64,000 nt of DNA from Gibbsiella quercinecans (GTDB taxonomy: Bacteria; Pseudomonadota; Gammaproteobacteria; Enterobacterales; Enterobacteriaceae), in assembly GCF_002291425.1 (NCBI RefSeq), contig NZ_CP014136.1, forward strand, positions 1,612,001 to 1,676,000, in the 5' to 3' direction. The position numbers and the translations under genes were made by a program. Below are positions 1-8,973 of the stretch, piece by piece. The notes under the pieces were generated by a model. It ran no database searches and was not told the DNA's origin. It saw only the letters and a program-made list of their open reading frames with translations. Each line of letters opens with the position of its first letter. Position 1 is the first letter of the stretch.

Positions 1-1
1 C

Positions 2-721
2 AAGCAGCAAACCGGTAAAGCAGGGGCGGCCATGCAAGGGCAACGCGGCGATCCTAACAGCATGGAGTTCTCTAACTATCTGTTTGCAGCAGGTGGGGAT
101 TATCTTGATGGCAATAAAAAAGTCGTACTCAACAGCCCACAAGGTAAAACCGCGCTATCGCTCTATGTTGATGCAATTAAACATGGCGCACAGACAGGCG
201 CCCTTTCCGCGACGTTGGATGACACCATCCGCCTGATGTGTAGCGGCGAGGCATTCAGCATGGTGACGTATTGGTGGATGTTGCCACAATTGGATAACCC
301 GCAATCCTGCCCTGCCGTTGCCGGGAAACTGGCTTTGACGACCATGCCGGGCGGCCACGGTGAAAGCGGCGGCTGGGGTTGGGGTATTCCCAAAAATATC
401 ACCGATGAAGAAAAAGCTGCCGCCTGGACCTTCATCCAGTGGGTGCAAAGCGAAAAAACGTCTATCGCACGCGCCCGGGAAGGCCATGCGCCGGTACGTG
501 AGGATGTGTATAAAAATGCCGAAATTCTGGCGAAATACCCCTACTATGCCGAAGCGGAAAAAGTCGTCGCATCCGGTAAATCCTTCCCCATTTTTACCTA
601 TTCAGCCAATTATGAAGACGTGCTCGGCGCACAACTTTCAAAACTGGCTTCCAGCAATGGCTCTGTAGACGACACGTTACTCTACGTCACCGAACAACTC
701 GAACAGTTGATGAAGAAATAA
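2..721 (+). CDS. Sugar ABC transporter, solute-binding protein (5' end outside window)
   Basis: This is the C-terminal 239 residues of an extracellular solute-binding protein of the family 1 (maltose/multiple-sugar) type. The frame is open from base 2, so the gene begins left of the window and no signal peptide can be seen. Family features include the aromatic segment TYWWMLP, the GGWGWGIPK stretch, and the helical tail ending LEQLMKK that packs on the C-terminal lobe. It would bind a sugar or sugar derivative in the periplasm and deliver it to the permease encoded 3 bp downstream. The substrate cannot be read from the sequence. Confidence 0.85.
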   Translation, partial: KQQTGKAGAAMQGQRGDPNSMEFSNYLFAAGGDYLDGNKKVVLNSPQGKTALSLYVDAIKHGAQTGALSATLDDTIRLMCSGEAFSMVTYWWMLPQLDNPQSCPAVAGKLALTTMPGGHGESGGWGWGIPKNITDEEKAAAWTFIQWVQSEKTSIARAREGHAPVREDVYKNAEILAKYPYYAEAEKVVASGKSFPIFTYSANYEDVLGAQLSKLASSNGSVDDTLLYVTEQLEQLMKK

Positions 722-724
722 CTT

Positions 725-1651
725 ATGATGCCAATGCAAACATCCTGTACCACGGCATACCAGGCTAAAACCTGCTGGTTTGCCCGCTTTGATCGCTTCC
801 GTCTTACCGGCTGGGCGTTTGCCCTGCCGGGGTTAGCCACGCTGACGATCGTGATGGGGTTCCCGGTGGCTTATGCCTTCATCCTGGCATTTTCATCCTA
901 TACCTTACTTAACCCCGAAATAGCCCCCTTCGTGGGGATAGATAATTTTGTCGCTATACTCAGTGACGGCGGCTTTTGGGCCGCCACTTGGTTAACTATC
1001 CGCTATTCGCTGCTGACCGTGGCGGGCGAGTTTGTCATCGGGCTGGGCATCGCCTTAATGCTCAACCGCGTGGTTAAAATGCGCCCGTTATATTTCGCCC
1101 TATTGACGATCCCGATGGCTATGTCGCCGGTGAGCGTGGCGCTAATATGGCGCATGTTGTTGCAACCCAACCTTGGCATTATTAATCACCTGCTACAGGA
1201 TATCGGCTTACCCGCCCTGGATTGGCTGGGAACGCCCACATTGGCATTTTGGTCAATGGCCGTCATAGATATCTGGCAACAGATGTCGTTTGTTATTCTG
1301 ATCCTCGCCGCTGGCCTCGCCGCCCTCCCGCGTGATCCCTATGAAGCGGCGCAAATGGACGGGGCAAGAAGTTGGCAACAGTTTTGGTATATCACCCTGC
1401 CAATGTTGCGACCGGTATCAGCCATTACCGTCGTTATTCAGTTGATTAACGAGCTACGTACGTACGATTTACCTTATATTCTGACACGCGGCGGCCCAGG
1501 TTCAGCGACTGAAATGTTGAGCTTTTTCGCTTATCGCCGCGCTTTCCTCGGCCTTTCCCTGAACGAAGGCGCGGCAGCCGCATTAATGCTATTGCTGATC
1601 GTTCTGGTAATGACCGTGCTTTTTTTCGCCATGCTGGAACGCCGGCGCTAA
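725..1651 (+). CDS. Sugar ABC transporter permease (MalF/UgpA type)
   Basis: This 308-residue inner-membrane permease has about six hydrophobic segments. The binding-protein-dependent permease EAA loop is clear at residues 207-226 (EAAQMDGA followed by the conserved ITLP). It starts 3 bp after the binding protein stop and is surely cotranscribed with it. Importers of this class need a second, MalG-like permease and an ATPase, and neither follows. The next gene is fraA on the opposite strand, so the operon looks truncated here unless the partners lie left of the window. Confidence 0.88.
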   Translation: MMPMQTSCTTAYQAKTCWFARFDRFRLTGWAFALPGLATLTIVMGFPVAYAFILAFSSYTLLNPEIAPFVGIDNFVAILSDGGFWAATWLTIRYSLLTVAGEFVIGLGIALMLNRVVKMRPLYFALLTIPMAMSPVSVALIWRMLLQPNLGIINHLLQDIGLPALDWLGTPTLAFWSMAVIDIWQQMSFVILILAAGLAALPRDPYEAAQMDGARSWQQFWYITLPMLRPVSAITVVIQLINELRTYDLPYILTRGGPGSATEMLSFFAYRRAFLGLSLNEGAAAALMLLLIVLVMTVLFFAMLERRR

Positions 1652-1686
1652 TTGTGTTCAGTCACCATGGCGCAAGGTCAATAAAT

Positions 1687-1731
1687 ATGGCCCTTGGTTT
1701 AACGCGGTATGCCCCTGTCTCGCAGGTGTGA
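1687..1731 (+). pseudogene. Possible remnant of a second (MalG-like) permease start
   Basis: After the permease stop there is an ATG followed by 13 codons reading MALGLTRYAPVSQV and then TGA. The LTRYA segment resembles the start of MalG-type permeases and the position is where that gene would be expected. No further homology continues toward fraA. It may be the stump left when the rest of the operon was deleted, or simply chance. Confidence is low because only 14 codons are available. Confidence 0.25.
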
Positions 1732-1742
1732 TGAGGCCCCCA

Positions 1743-3062
1743 TTACGGTATGACAAATTTGCCGATGGCTAACCCGACCACGACCGAGACGATCACATTC
1801 ACCAGGCCGGGGCGCATAAAACTGTGGTTAAGCACATATTTACCAATACGGGTAGTGCCGGTGTCGTCGAAAGCCAGCGCAGCCAGGCACTGCCCGGCGA
1901 CCGGGATCAAGAAATAGCCGTTCACCGCCGGCCATGAGCCGATGAGTGCATAAAGCGGCAACCCCAGCGCCAGCCCCAACGGCAGCAAAATCAACGTGGT
2001 CGCGGCCTGGCTACTGACCATGGCCGAAACAAAGAACATCATGATGGCAATCAGCCAGGTATGTTCCTGAAGCAGAACTTGCACCTCGGCCTTAATCAGA
2101 TCGATATGGCTGCTGACGAACGTTTCGCTCATCCAGGCAAGGCCAAAGGCACAGACGATCGCCAATGCACCCGCGCGAAATACCGAGCCACTCAGGATGT
2201 GATCGACGGGTGGGCGGCACAGCAATACGATCAGGCAGGCAAACGACAACATCACCATTTGGATTGCGGCAGACATCGACAGCGGCTGCAACCCTTTTGC
2301 CGTTTCCACCAGCGGGCGCAGCCCTGGAATCAACCCCAACAGCACAATCACCACCGCGCCGGTCAAAAACAGCAGCACGGACAGTTTCGCATGCGGGGCC
2401 AGCACAGTTGCCCTTTCCGTTTTACCGATCGGTTTTAACAGCCCTTCGCTCAACCTGCGCTGGTATTCAGGATCATCCTTTAACTCTTTGCCTTTATTAA
2501 AGGTTGCGATAGCGCCTGCCGCAACGCCAATTAACGTCGCGGGTACGCAAATCATCATAATGGTGGAAATCGAAACCCCCAGCGGGGCCAGCAGGCCGAC
2601 CATCGCCGCCATCGCGGCGGAAATTGGGCTTGCCGTGATCGCCTGTTGCGAGGCAATCACCGATATAGACAGCGGCCGTTCCGGGCGAATGCCCGAATCA
2701 CGGGAAACTTCAGAGATAACCGGCAGCAGGCTGTAGACAACGTGCCCGGTACCCGACATAAAGGTAAAGAAATAACAGATAAACGGCGCCAGCAACGTGA
2801 TATAGCGAGGATGGCGGCGCAGCATACTTTCCGCCAGCCGAACCAGGAGATCCAACCCGCCGGAGGCTTGCAAAGAAGAAGCAGCCAATACAACCGAGAG
2901 AATAATCAGAATAACATCAATCGGTGGTGAAGAAGGCGTCAGGCCGAAAACAAATACCAGGATGCCAACGCCAAATCCCCCGATCATCCCTAAAAAGACA
3001 CCGCCGACTCGGGCACCAAACATCAGAGCGACAAGAATAAAACCGAGTTCCGTCCAAAACAT
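1743..3062 (-). CDS. fraA: FraA-like Dcu-family transporter (fructose-asparagine/aspartate uptake)
   Basis: This 439-residue polytopic membrane protein of the DcuA/DcuB anaerobic C4-dicarboxylate transporter family has about ten to twelve hydrophobic helices along its length. Dcu proteins exchange aspartate, fumarate or succinate, but here the gene follows fraB- and fraD-like genes, matching Salmonella fraBDA. There FraA imports the Amadori compound fructose-asparagine or its deamidated form. It lies 58 bp downstream of fraD on the same strand. The periplasmic asparaginase gene fraE, which follows fraA in Salmonella, is missing; a sugar permease lies there instead. The family call is firm and the substrate is inferred from context. 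Confidence 0.85.
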   Translation of the reverse strand: MFWTELGFILVALMFGARVGGVFLGMIGGFGVGILVFVFGLTPSSPPIDVILIILSVVLAASSLQASGGLDLLVRLAESMLRRHPRYITLLAPFICYFFTFMSGTGHVVYSLLPVISEVSRDSGIRPERPLSISVIASQQAITASPISAAMAAMVGLLAPLGVSISTIMMICVPATLIGVAAGAIATFNKGKELKDDPEYQRRLSEGLLKPIGKTERATVLAPHAKLSVLLFLTGAVVIVLLGLIPGLRPLVETAKGLQPLSMSAAIQMVMLSFACLIVLLCRPPVDHILSGSVFRAGALAIVCAFGLAWMSETFVSSHIDLIKAEVQVLLQEHTWLIAIMMFFVSAMVSSQAATTLILLPLGLALGLPLYALIGSWPAVNGYFLIPVAGQCLAALAFDDTGTTRIGKYVLNHSFMRPGLVNVIVSVVVGLAIGKFVIP

Positions 3063-3120
3063 ATTTACCCCCTGATAATTACGGAGTTAATGCCAGACTT
3101 TTATTTAAAGGGCGCGGTGT

Positions 3121-3966
3121 TTAATCGGAATAGGATTTCCCAAAACCAAATGCGCCATAATGATGCAGAACGCCGCGTGCCAATACGCCCCCCGCCGCCA
3201 TGGCGCGAAGTACAATGTCTCTATCGGCTTCAGGCTGCCCAGCTTGTAGTATCGACAGCATAAAGCCGGTTAGGAAAGCATCCCCCGCGCCCAACGTATC
3301 TATTGGTTCGATATATTCCGGCTGCCATGCAATAACCTCTTCACCCGAAAAATAATAAACATTCTCATGGCCACGGGTGGCGATAATATGCCGGCAGCCA
3401 TAATCAAATAGCTTATCTATCTTTTGCCTTGTTTCATTTTCCGTAAGCGCACCACAGGAAATAAAACCATAATCCACCCACGGGCAAACTTGCTTAAAAT
3501 AAGTATCCGTACCGCGTGAGGAAAAATCGAAAGATAACGTGACGGGTAATGTTTTTATCTTGGCCAGTTCAGTTTCCAGATGGCCATTCAGGCTAGAGTG
3601 CACTAAATCAAACTGTGCGATGTAGTCCAGATCGTTTGCTGCCAGCGCCAACGGATGCTCGCGCAGCATGCCATTTTTATTACTGGTGACAAATTCCCGA
3701 TCGCCGTTCACCAGCCGGATGCAGGCATAGCCGTTCTCACCGCTGTAGTGCCGGCAACGCTGCCTATCAATACCTAATTCGTCTAACGTCTGCTGTACGT
3801 GCCGGGCGGCGGCATCGCTGCCAAACGCCCCCAGAAACGCACTCTCAATCCCGGCCTGGCGGGCATAAACCGCAAAGTTGAGGGCGTTGCCGCCAGGGTA
3901 CATCATGCCGGAATGGAGGTATTTATCGACGACGTTATCGCCGATGCCAATCGCCTTTATGCTCAT
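3121..3966 (-). CDS. fraD: Fructose-asparagine/aspartate kinase, PfkB family
   Basis: This 281-residue sugar kinase of the ribokinase/PfkB family has an N-terminal GDNVVDKY strand and a GGNALNFAVYA sugar-binding segment near residues 25-35. The C-terminal signature DTLGAGDAF (residues 223-231) contains the catalytic Asp229. It is most like FraD/FrlD, which phosphorylate the sugar moiety of an Amadori compound at C6 in the cytoplasm. The product would be the substrate of the SIS deglycase encoded immediately upstream (fraB, 63 bp gap). The choice of FraD over FrlD rests on the neighbouring Dcu transporter and GntR gene. Confidence 0.87.
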   Translation of the reverse strand: MSIKAIGIGDNVVDKYLHSGMMYPGGNALNFAVYARQAGIESAFLGAFGSDAAARHVQQTLDELGIDRQRCRHYSGENGYACIRLVNGDREFVTSNKNGMLREHPLALAANDLDYIAQFDLVHSSLNGHLETELAKIKTLPVTLSFDFSSRGTDTYFKQVCPWVDYGFISCGALTENETRQKIDKLFDYGCRHIIATRGHENVYYFSGEEVIAWQPEYIEPIDTLGAGDAFLTGFMLSILQAGQPEADRDIVLRAMAAGGVLARGVLHHYGAFGFGKSYSD

Positions 3967-4029
3967 TGTGGTTCCTTATCCGATCATCCAGCCAATAGCA
4001 TCCTTGCCCGATTATCGCGCCAAATAAGA

Positions 4030-5004
4030 TCAGTACTCCACCTTCCACATATAACGGCGCGTGGTTAATGGATGCTGACGAATATCAGCAAGCGCACGGT
4101 TATAAACCGGGTAGACATTGTTGAACAGCGAGTGGTTAAAGTAATCGATTACGGTCGGCTTAATGGTGGAAAGGCCCAACTCTTTGGCGTCTACGACTTC
4201 AATACGGCGACCATATTTTTTCAGGAATGTTAATGCGCGCTCGTCCACGGCGCGGGTGCTGCCTTCAGAGAACTGGAAGAAAAATGGCGTGTTGGCGTCG
4301 GTAATCTCAAAGGGGCCGTGGAAGAACTCACCGCTGTGAATGCAGGCGGAATGGATCCACTGCATTTCCATAAAAATACATGTGCTTTGTAAATAGGCGG
4401 CGCCATAACCGGCACCGCTGGCCAGGGTATAAATAACCTTATCATCCTTATATTCTTCAGCGAACGCCAACGCGCGTTTCTCCAGGTGCTCACAGGCGCG
4501 GTAGACAATACGGTTAATTTTGCTCAGCCCGTCCTGGAAATCATCATAATGCACATAGCCTTCCGTCTGCTGCAGGAACTCTACGGCACTTAGCAACCCT
4601 TTGATGGTTTTCTCTTGCGCAATGTCTTTACCTTCGCCAAAGCTATAGGTTTCAACAAAATCACAGTGGGCCACCAGTGGGGAATCAGTGACCCATGTCA
4701 GGCCGATCACCGGTACGCCACGGCTTTGCGCCAGCGCGGCGGCCTGGATAGTTTCTGGCGTATTCCCCTTATGCGAAGCCACGATGACGACGGCATTGTC
4801 GGCCAGCGCAACCGGTGGGTTATTGATAAACTCGCCACTGTTGTACAGCCCAACAGAGAGTGTTTTGGCCTCTTTCTCGATAAAGGCTTTCGCGGGGTAA
4901 AATGCGGCATAAGAACCCCCACAGGCAACGTAGTAAATATGCGTGATCCCCCCTTTCGCCGCGTTGTTCTCCACGATGCCGCTCACAATTTCTTTGATAC
5001 TCAT
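4030..5004 (-). CDS. fraB: 6-phosphofructose-aspartate deglycase, SIS domain
   Basis: This 324-residue protein has two SIS domains and closely follows the FraB/FrlB deglycases, which split a 6-phosphorylated Amadori compound into glucose 6-phosphate and the amino acid. The residues that correspond by eye to the catalytic pair of Salmonella FraB are present (Glu213 in FMEMQW, His229 in HSGEFFHG). The C-terminus ends RRYMWKVEY as in FraB. A good ribosome site (AAGGAG) precedes the ATG. It is the first gene of fraB-fraD-fraA, separated from the GntR gene by a terminator, so it probably has its own promoter. Confidence 0.92.
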   Translation of the reverse strand: MSIKEIVSGIVENNAAKGGITHIYYVACGGSYAAFYPAKAFIEKEAKTLSVGLYNSGEFINNPPVALADNAVVIVASHKGNTPETIQAAALAQSRGVPVIGLTWVTDSPLVAHCDFVETYSFGEGKDIAQEKTIKGLLSAVEFLQQTEGYVHYDDFQDGLSKINRIVYRACEHLEKRALAFAEEYKDDKVIYTLASGAGYGAAYLQSTCIFMEMQWIHSACIHSGEFFHGPFEITDANTPFFFQFSEGSTRAVDERALTFLKKYGRRIEVVDAKELGLSTIKPTVIDYFNHSLFNNVYPVYNRALADIRQHPLTTRRYMWKVEY

Positions 5005-5018
5005 ACTGATCTCCTTGG

Positions 5019-5106
5019 GTCTGTACAGACATCCAGCGCCACAACACGACGATGCCTTAATGTATTTAAATGTATTGCATTAACGATATAACATTGAGAT
5101 ACATTT
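5019..5106 (-). promoter_or_regulatory. Candidate fraB promoter/operator region
   Basis: Upstream of fraB there is a 12-bp perfect palindrome GTCTGTACAGAC at 5019-5030, just ahead of the ribosome site. Farther up the motif AATGTATT recurs (5059-5066, 5068-5076), with its inverted form ATACATTT at 5099-5106. Repeats of this kind upstream of an operon next to a GntR/UTRA regulator suggest FraR operators. Which of the two motifs is bound cannot be told from one sequence. Confidence 0.45.
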
Positions 5107-5126
5107 AGATCAATAAAATTGCGCAT

Positions 5127-5158
5127 AAAAAATCGGGATCCACGATGTAGATCCCGAT
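5127..5158 (-). terminator. Rho-independent terminator after the GntR regulator
   Basis: Read on the minus strand, a perfect 9-bp stem (ATCGGGATC / GATCCCGAT) with a 9-nt loop is followed by a run of six T. It lies 32 bp past the GntR stop codon and separates that transcript from fraBDA. Confidence 0.85.
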
Positions 5159-5189
5159 CTCAGGGGGTATTTAAACGGCGAAGCAGTGA

Positions 5190-5906
5190 TTAAACCGTGA
5201 AGCGGATTTTGTCACCCACAATCAACTGATGAGAAATACATGATATTTTCCCTTTATTATCAATCATCTCGCTTTTTATTGAGATTAAGGGATAGCGCTG
5301 AGCGACACCAAGATAATGAGCCACCTCAAAGTTGGCGTACACCAGCTCGATCACTTTGCTTGAATGGGTAAACCATAGATCGTACTTATCGCGCAGGAGA
5401 TCATACAAAGAGTTATTGTTTAGATCCTCATCCAACAGGAAAGCAAAAGACGGCGGGAACCAGACCGTCTCCAATGAGACCGGCACATCGTCGGCATAAC
5501 GAATACGCTCCAGCACCACGGCTTTCTCATCTTTGCTGATATTAAACCGCTCGCGTATTTCTTCATTCGCCGGTTCAAAGACTGATTTTATGGTACGCGC
5601 CCCTGGGCGATAGCCCTGCGAACGGCACAACTCGCTGAAGCTCATGATGCCTGCCATGCTGCGCTGGAATTTCTCACCGGAGACAAACGTCCCTTTACCT
5701 GAAACGCGGGTGAGCAAATTTTCACGCGTTAGCGCATCAAGCGCTTTACGCACCGTCACCCGGCTGACCTTCCAATTGGCGCTGAGATCATTTTCGGTTG
5801 GGATTTGTTGCCCAGGCTTAAACTCGCCGCTTGAAATGGCTGCTTTCAGGGCTTCTTCAAGCTGTTTATACAGTGGCTTGGCGCTTGTGGGATCCGGCTG
5901 ATTCAC
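5190..5906 (-). CDS. fraR: GntR/HutC-family regulator (FraR-like)
   Basis: This is a 238-residue regulator with an N-terminal winged helix (residues about 10-75, segment TENDLSANWKVSRVTVRKAL) and a C-terminal UTRA effector domain of the HutC subfamily. I place the start at the GTG at 5906, preceded by AAAGGA at a good distance. The longer open frame upstream runs through an ERIC element and is not coding. It probably represses the adjacent fraBDA genes and is released by a phosphorylated intermediate, as for FrlR/FraR, but the effector is inferred. It has its own terminator. Confidence 0.82.
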   Translation of the reverse strand: MNQPDPTSAKPLYKQLEEALKAAISSGEFKPGQQIPTENDLSANWKVSRVTVRKALDALTRENLLTRVSGKGTFVSGEKFQRSMAGIMSFSELCRSQGYRPGARTIKSVFEPANEEIRERFNISKDEKAVVLERIRYADDVPVSLETVWFPPSFAFLLDEDLNNNSLYDLLRDKYDLWFTHSSKVIELVYANFEVAHYLGVAQRYPLISIKSEMIDNKGKISCISHQLIVGDKIRFTV

Positions 5907-5946
5907 GCTAAGTATCCTTTTGTATTGCCATAATGCGCACAAAATA

Positions 5947-6073
5947 TATACCCAAAATAATTCGAGTTGCAGTAAGGCGGCAACGCAGTGAGTCCCCAGG
6001 AGCTTACTCCAGTAAGTGACTGGGGTGAGCGAGGAAAGCCAACACACCTGCAACTTGAAGTATGAAGGGTATA
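5947..6073. repeat. ERIC element, canonical 127 bp
   Basis: It begins TATACCC and ends GGGTATA, and the core carries the two classic ERIC primer-like motifs (CCCCAGGAGCTTACT and AAGTGACTGGGGTGAGCG in near-consensus form). The length from end to end is exactly 127 bp. It lies between fraR and the yhcH-like gene, in the region that should hold the fraR promoter. Confidence 0.95.
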
Positions 6074-6137
6074 GCATACAATACACAACATTTTCGCGTA
6101 TGAATAAACCGGCTCCGGTTACGTATTGGCGGGATGG

Positions 6138-6608
6138 TTAATAACGGTCGGGCGCGGCGATCTTGATCACGGCCTTTCTCAGGAAATGAGTTGAATCCAA
6201 ATAACAAGCGGGCTTATGCCATTCCCCTGGGAAGAAAATCACCAACCCGCCGGGAGGCAATACCAACCATGCTTCGCCCTGCTGCGCCTGCGCAAAACAG
6301 ATATCCCTGGCCTTATCATAGGGCGTGATATTTTCCATTCGTCCATCCCCGCAGACATACCCTAGCGTTTCCGGGCCGTTTAGCGGAATATGAATATCAA
6401 TATCGCGCTGATGCATTTCAAAAGGTTTAACCGCTGGCGCCGTTAATTGCCGGTCCATCATTTTAACCAGAATCTTTCCCGCTCCCAGTGAATAATCACC
6501 TGGCGCAAGATCAAACAGATCCAGCGCCATTACCTGTTCCAAAGCGGTTAGGAACTCTGCATCCAGTCCGGGATGGTGTTTAATCGAAGCCAATGAATCA
6601 ACAATCAT
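6138..6608 (-). CDS. YhcH/NanQ-like cupin protein (sugar anomerase family)
   Basis: This 156-residue protein belongs to the YhcH/YjgK/YiaL family (DUF386), a cupin-like fold with conserved metal ligands in HQRDIDIHIPLNG and in FFPGEWHKPACY. E. coli NanQ (YhcH) accelerates sialic acid anomer interconversion, and relatives sit in operons for other sugar acids. The start is the ATG at 6608, with AAGGAG just upstream; the longer frame has no ribosome site. It is the last gene of the minus-strand operon beginning at idnD, with a NanT-like transporter two genes upstream. Its actual sugar is unknown. Confidence 0.82.
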   Translation of the reverse strand: MIVDSLASIKHHPGLDAEFLTALEQVMALDLFDLAPGDYSLGAGKILVKMMDRQLTAPAVKPFEMHQRDIDIHIPLNGPETLGYVCGDGRMENITPYDKARDICFAQAQQGEAWLVLPPGGLVIFFPGEWHKPACYLDSTHFLRKAVIKIAAPDRY

Positions 6609-6703
6609 GCCATGCTCCTTTTTTAAATAGCACGCAGGGGTTAACCGCCACATCCGTTAACCCCCGGCATGATATTTAGCGGGTATTAAAACGTGCCGAA
6701 CAA

Positions 6704-7399
6704 TCAGAAATAAACATCGTCGATGACGTCGACGTTTTTTGCCGCAAATAATTTATCAATCCAGGTGCGCTCCAGGGCGCCGGATTTTGCCAGTTCAAAG
6801 TTGTGATTATCCACAACCAGGTACTGCTGGGCCTCTTCCAGAATACGCGCGGCATCCAGGCGCGGAATGATAATCACCCCATCGGCATCGCCCATAACAA
6901 TATCCCCTGGGCAGACATGAATTTTCCCACAGGCGATCGGCACATTAATTTCACCCGGGCCATCCTTGAATGGGCCACCTGGCGTATGCCCGACCGCATA
7001 CAGCGGAAAATCCATTTTTGAAATACCTTCGATATCACGAATCGGCGCATCCAGCACGATCCCTTCGATACCACGGTAGCGGGCATAGGTGGTCATCACT
7101 TCGCCCATCAGCGACTGGCTGCGGTCCCCTTCGTTCGAAAGAATAATCACATCATCACGGCCGGCAATATCCATGGCCTTATGCAACATCAGATTATCGC
7201 CAGAGCGCGCTTTAACGGTGACGGCTAACCCGCACATAACGGCTTTTTGGGGCGCGCTCATCAGCTTTATTTCCGATGACAACGCCGGCATGCGGCTCAT
7301 ACAATCGGCGACCACCGCCGCGGGGAGTTGACGGAATGCATCAAGCAAAGGGAGTGCATCCATCGGTCTTTTTAAAAACACACGATTACCAATAGCCAT
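6704..7399 (-). CDS. RraA-like / 4-hydroxy-4-methyl-2-oxoglutarate aldolase family protein
   Basis: This 231-residue protein is of the RraA-like fold shared by HMG/oxaloacetate aldolases and the RNase E inhibitor RraA. The family pattern is visible: a glycine-rich strand, then GIEGIVLDAPIRD (the Arg-Asp pair that binds substrate and metal), and GDADGVIIIP near the end. The start at 7399 follows GAGGATATT; the longer frame overlaps the transporter gene. In a sugar-acid operon an aldolase or decarboxylase acting on a 2-keto acid is more likely than RNase E control. The substrate is not known. Confidence 0.78.
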   Translation of the reverse strand: MAIGNRVFLKRPMDALPLLDAFRQLPAAVVADCMSRMPALSSEIKLMSAPQKAVMCGLAVTVKARSGDNLMLHKAMDIAGRDDVIILSNEGDRSQSLMGEVMTTYARYRGIEGIVLDAPIRDIEGISKMDFPLYAVGHTPGGPFKDGPGEINVPIACGKIHVCPGDIVMGDADGVIIIPRLDAARILEEAQQYLVVDNHNFELAKSGALERTWIDKLFAAKNVDVIDDVYF

Positions 7400-7418
7400 T
7401 CCAATATCCTCTAAGTGA

Positions 7419-8927
7419 TTAATTGTGAACTTTTTCGGCCAAAGCGATCTGCTCTGGGGTGGTCTTCTTCGTGAAAGCGCCCGTGAGAGGGGTTCCGTCA
7501 ACAGCGTCGTAATAACGCAGCGCTTCTGGCCGCAGCCAGCGTTGCAATCGTGACGGCATATCTAAGCCAATCAGCAGGATAACGACAAATGTCAGCGAGA
7601 ATGACAAACCACTCAGCGCCGTTCCCAGGCTGAATTGTTGGGCAATGGAGGCGCCTAAAACAGGCGCCAGCGCCCCGCCCATAGAGCCAATGTTGTAAAT
7701 GAACCCCAAATTGGCTGCACGTTGGTCGGTATCGAAATAGCCGCTGATCAGTTTGGCAAGCAGCCCGCCAACGCCTTGGCTAAATAGCTGCTGCAAGAAA
7801 ATCAAAGCGCACAGTAGCCACACGCTGCCGCCGGTTAAGGCAAATACCGGGATGATGATGATCTGGGCAATCAGCAGGCTGATGACGTAGGTTTTTCTGG
7901 TGCCGAAATAATCGCCGGCGATACCGGCAAAACAGCAGCCTAGCCCCATGCCGAACCGGCTGAAAGAGAACACCAGCGCCACGATTTCAGGCGTGTAATG
8001 CAGCTCGGTTTTTAAATAGGTCGGCAACAGCGCATGTATCGGCCAGCCATACAGAAATACGCATAAAATAATCACCGTCAGCATTAAGCTGGTGGGCCAT
8101 TTTTTGCCGCCGCTTTGTACCAAAAAGGAAATAAAAATCAGTGTGGTGATCACCCCCAGAATAGCGACCAGTACGGCAGGCCGGCTGTGATCGAAACAAA
8201 AATACAGCGCCACCGCAGCGATAACAGACATGGCGATATTCATGCCGCTTTTAGCCGCATTACCATTGCGGTATAACAAATCAACCATGGTAAATACGGG
8301 CTTGGTGCTCTTGGCACGATTTTTTGCCCATTCTTCGGCTTCGGGAATAGCGCGGCGCAACCATAACGCATACAGGATTGGGATAATCCCGATATAAAAT
8401 AATACGCGCCAACCCCATAAAGGCACGATGACGCTATAGGCCATTACCGAAAGAATAGCGCCGGCGGAAAAACCAGAGTTAAGAAACGCGCTGGCCTTAT
8501 TACGCATGTCCTTGGGCCAGCTTTCGATCACGTAGGCGGAACTTGTGCCGTATTCCCCGGCCATCCCAACACCGACAATCACCCTGGCGATGAACATCCA
8601 GGTGTAATTAGGCGCTAAACCACAGGCGACCGTACCGCCGGCAAACATCACAATGCTGGCAATCATGGCGCTCTTTCTGCCAAACCGGTCGCCCATGGCG
8701 CCCAGGGCCAGGCCGCCGAACCACCTTAAGATAAAAGCGGCGGAAACCAGCCCGGCGGCTTCAACCGTCGGGATATTAAACTCCGCCATGATTTCGGTTA
8801 GCACTAAGGTGATAATGACAAAATCAAAACCATCAAGCATATAACCGATCCAGGCAGCCCAGAATGCTTTCCACTGCGGCCGCGTAATGCGCCGGCTCCA
8901 GTGCAGGGTCGAGGACTCATTATTCAT
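7419..8927 (-). CDS. MFS transporter, NanT-like (sialic acid/sugar-acid:H+ symporter)
   Basis: This 502-residue major facilitator protein resembles E. coli NanT throughout. Shared features are the LDGFDFV segment in helix 1, the loop motif [21 protein letters not shown], the [12 protein letters not shown] loop, and a C-terminal tail containing [16 protein letters not shown]. NanT has two extra central helices compared with 12-helix MFS carriers, and the length here agrees. The start at 8927 has AGGT ahead of it. It takes the place that idnT (a GntP-type carrier) occupies in E. coli idnDOTR, so I infer an imported keto-aldonate or related acid rather than sialic acid. No nanA, nanE or nanK genes are nearby. 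Confidence 0.85.
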   Translation of the reverse strand: MNNESSTLHWSRRITRPQWKAFWAAWIGYMLDGFDFVIITLVLTEIMAEFNIPTVEAAGLVSAAFILRWFGGLALGAMGDRFGRKSAMIASIVMFAGGTVACGLAPNYTWMFIARVIVGVGMAGEYGTSSAYVIESWPKDMRNKASAFLNSGFSAGAILSVMAYSVIVPLWGWRVLFYIGIIPILYALWLRRAIPEAEEWAKNRAKSTKPVFTMVDLLYRNGNAAKSGMNIAMSVIAAVALYFCFDHSRPAVLVAILGVITTLIFISFLVQSGGKKWPTSLMLTVIILCVFLYGWPIHALLPTYLKTELHYTPEIVALVFSFSRFGMGLGCCFAGIAGDYFGTRKTYVISLLIAQIIIIPVFALTGGSVWLLCALIFLQQLFSQGVGGLLAKLISGYFDTDQRAANLGFIYNIGSMGGALAPVLGASIAQQFSLGTALSGLSFSLTFVVILLIGLDMPSRLQRWLRPEALRYYDAVDGTPLTGAFTKKTTPEQIALAEKVHN

Positions 8928-8973
8928 AACGTACCTCATTATTTAAGGGTAATATTTCACGTATTTATTTTTC

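Noticed and set aside
4030-5906. frl (fructoselysine) operon
   Set aside because: FraB-like sequence details, the Dcu-type transporter and the gene order fit fra better; frlA-type APC permease and frlC are absent.
6702-8927. nanT/nanQ-like genes as a sialic acid operon
   Set aside because: No nanA, nanE or nanK is present and the genes are embedded in an idn operon; the sialic acid reading is not supported.
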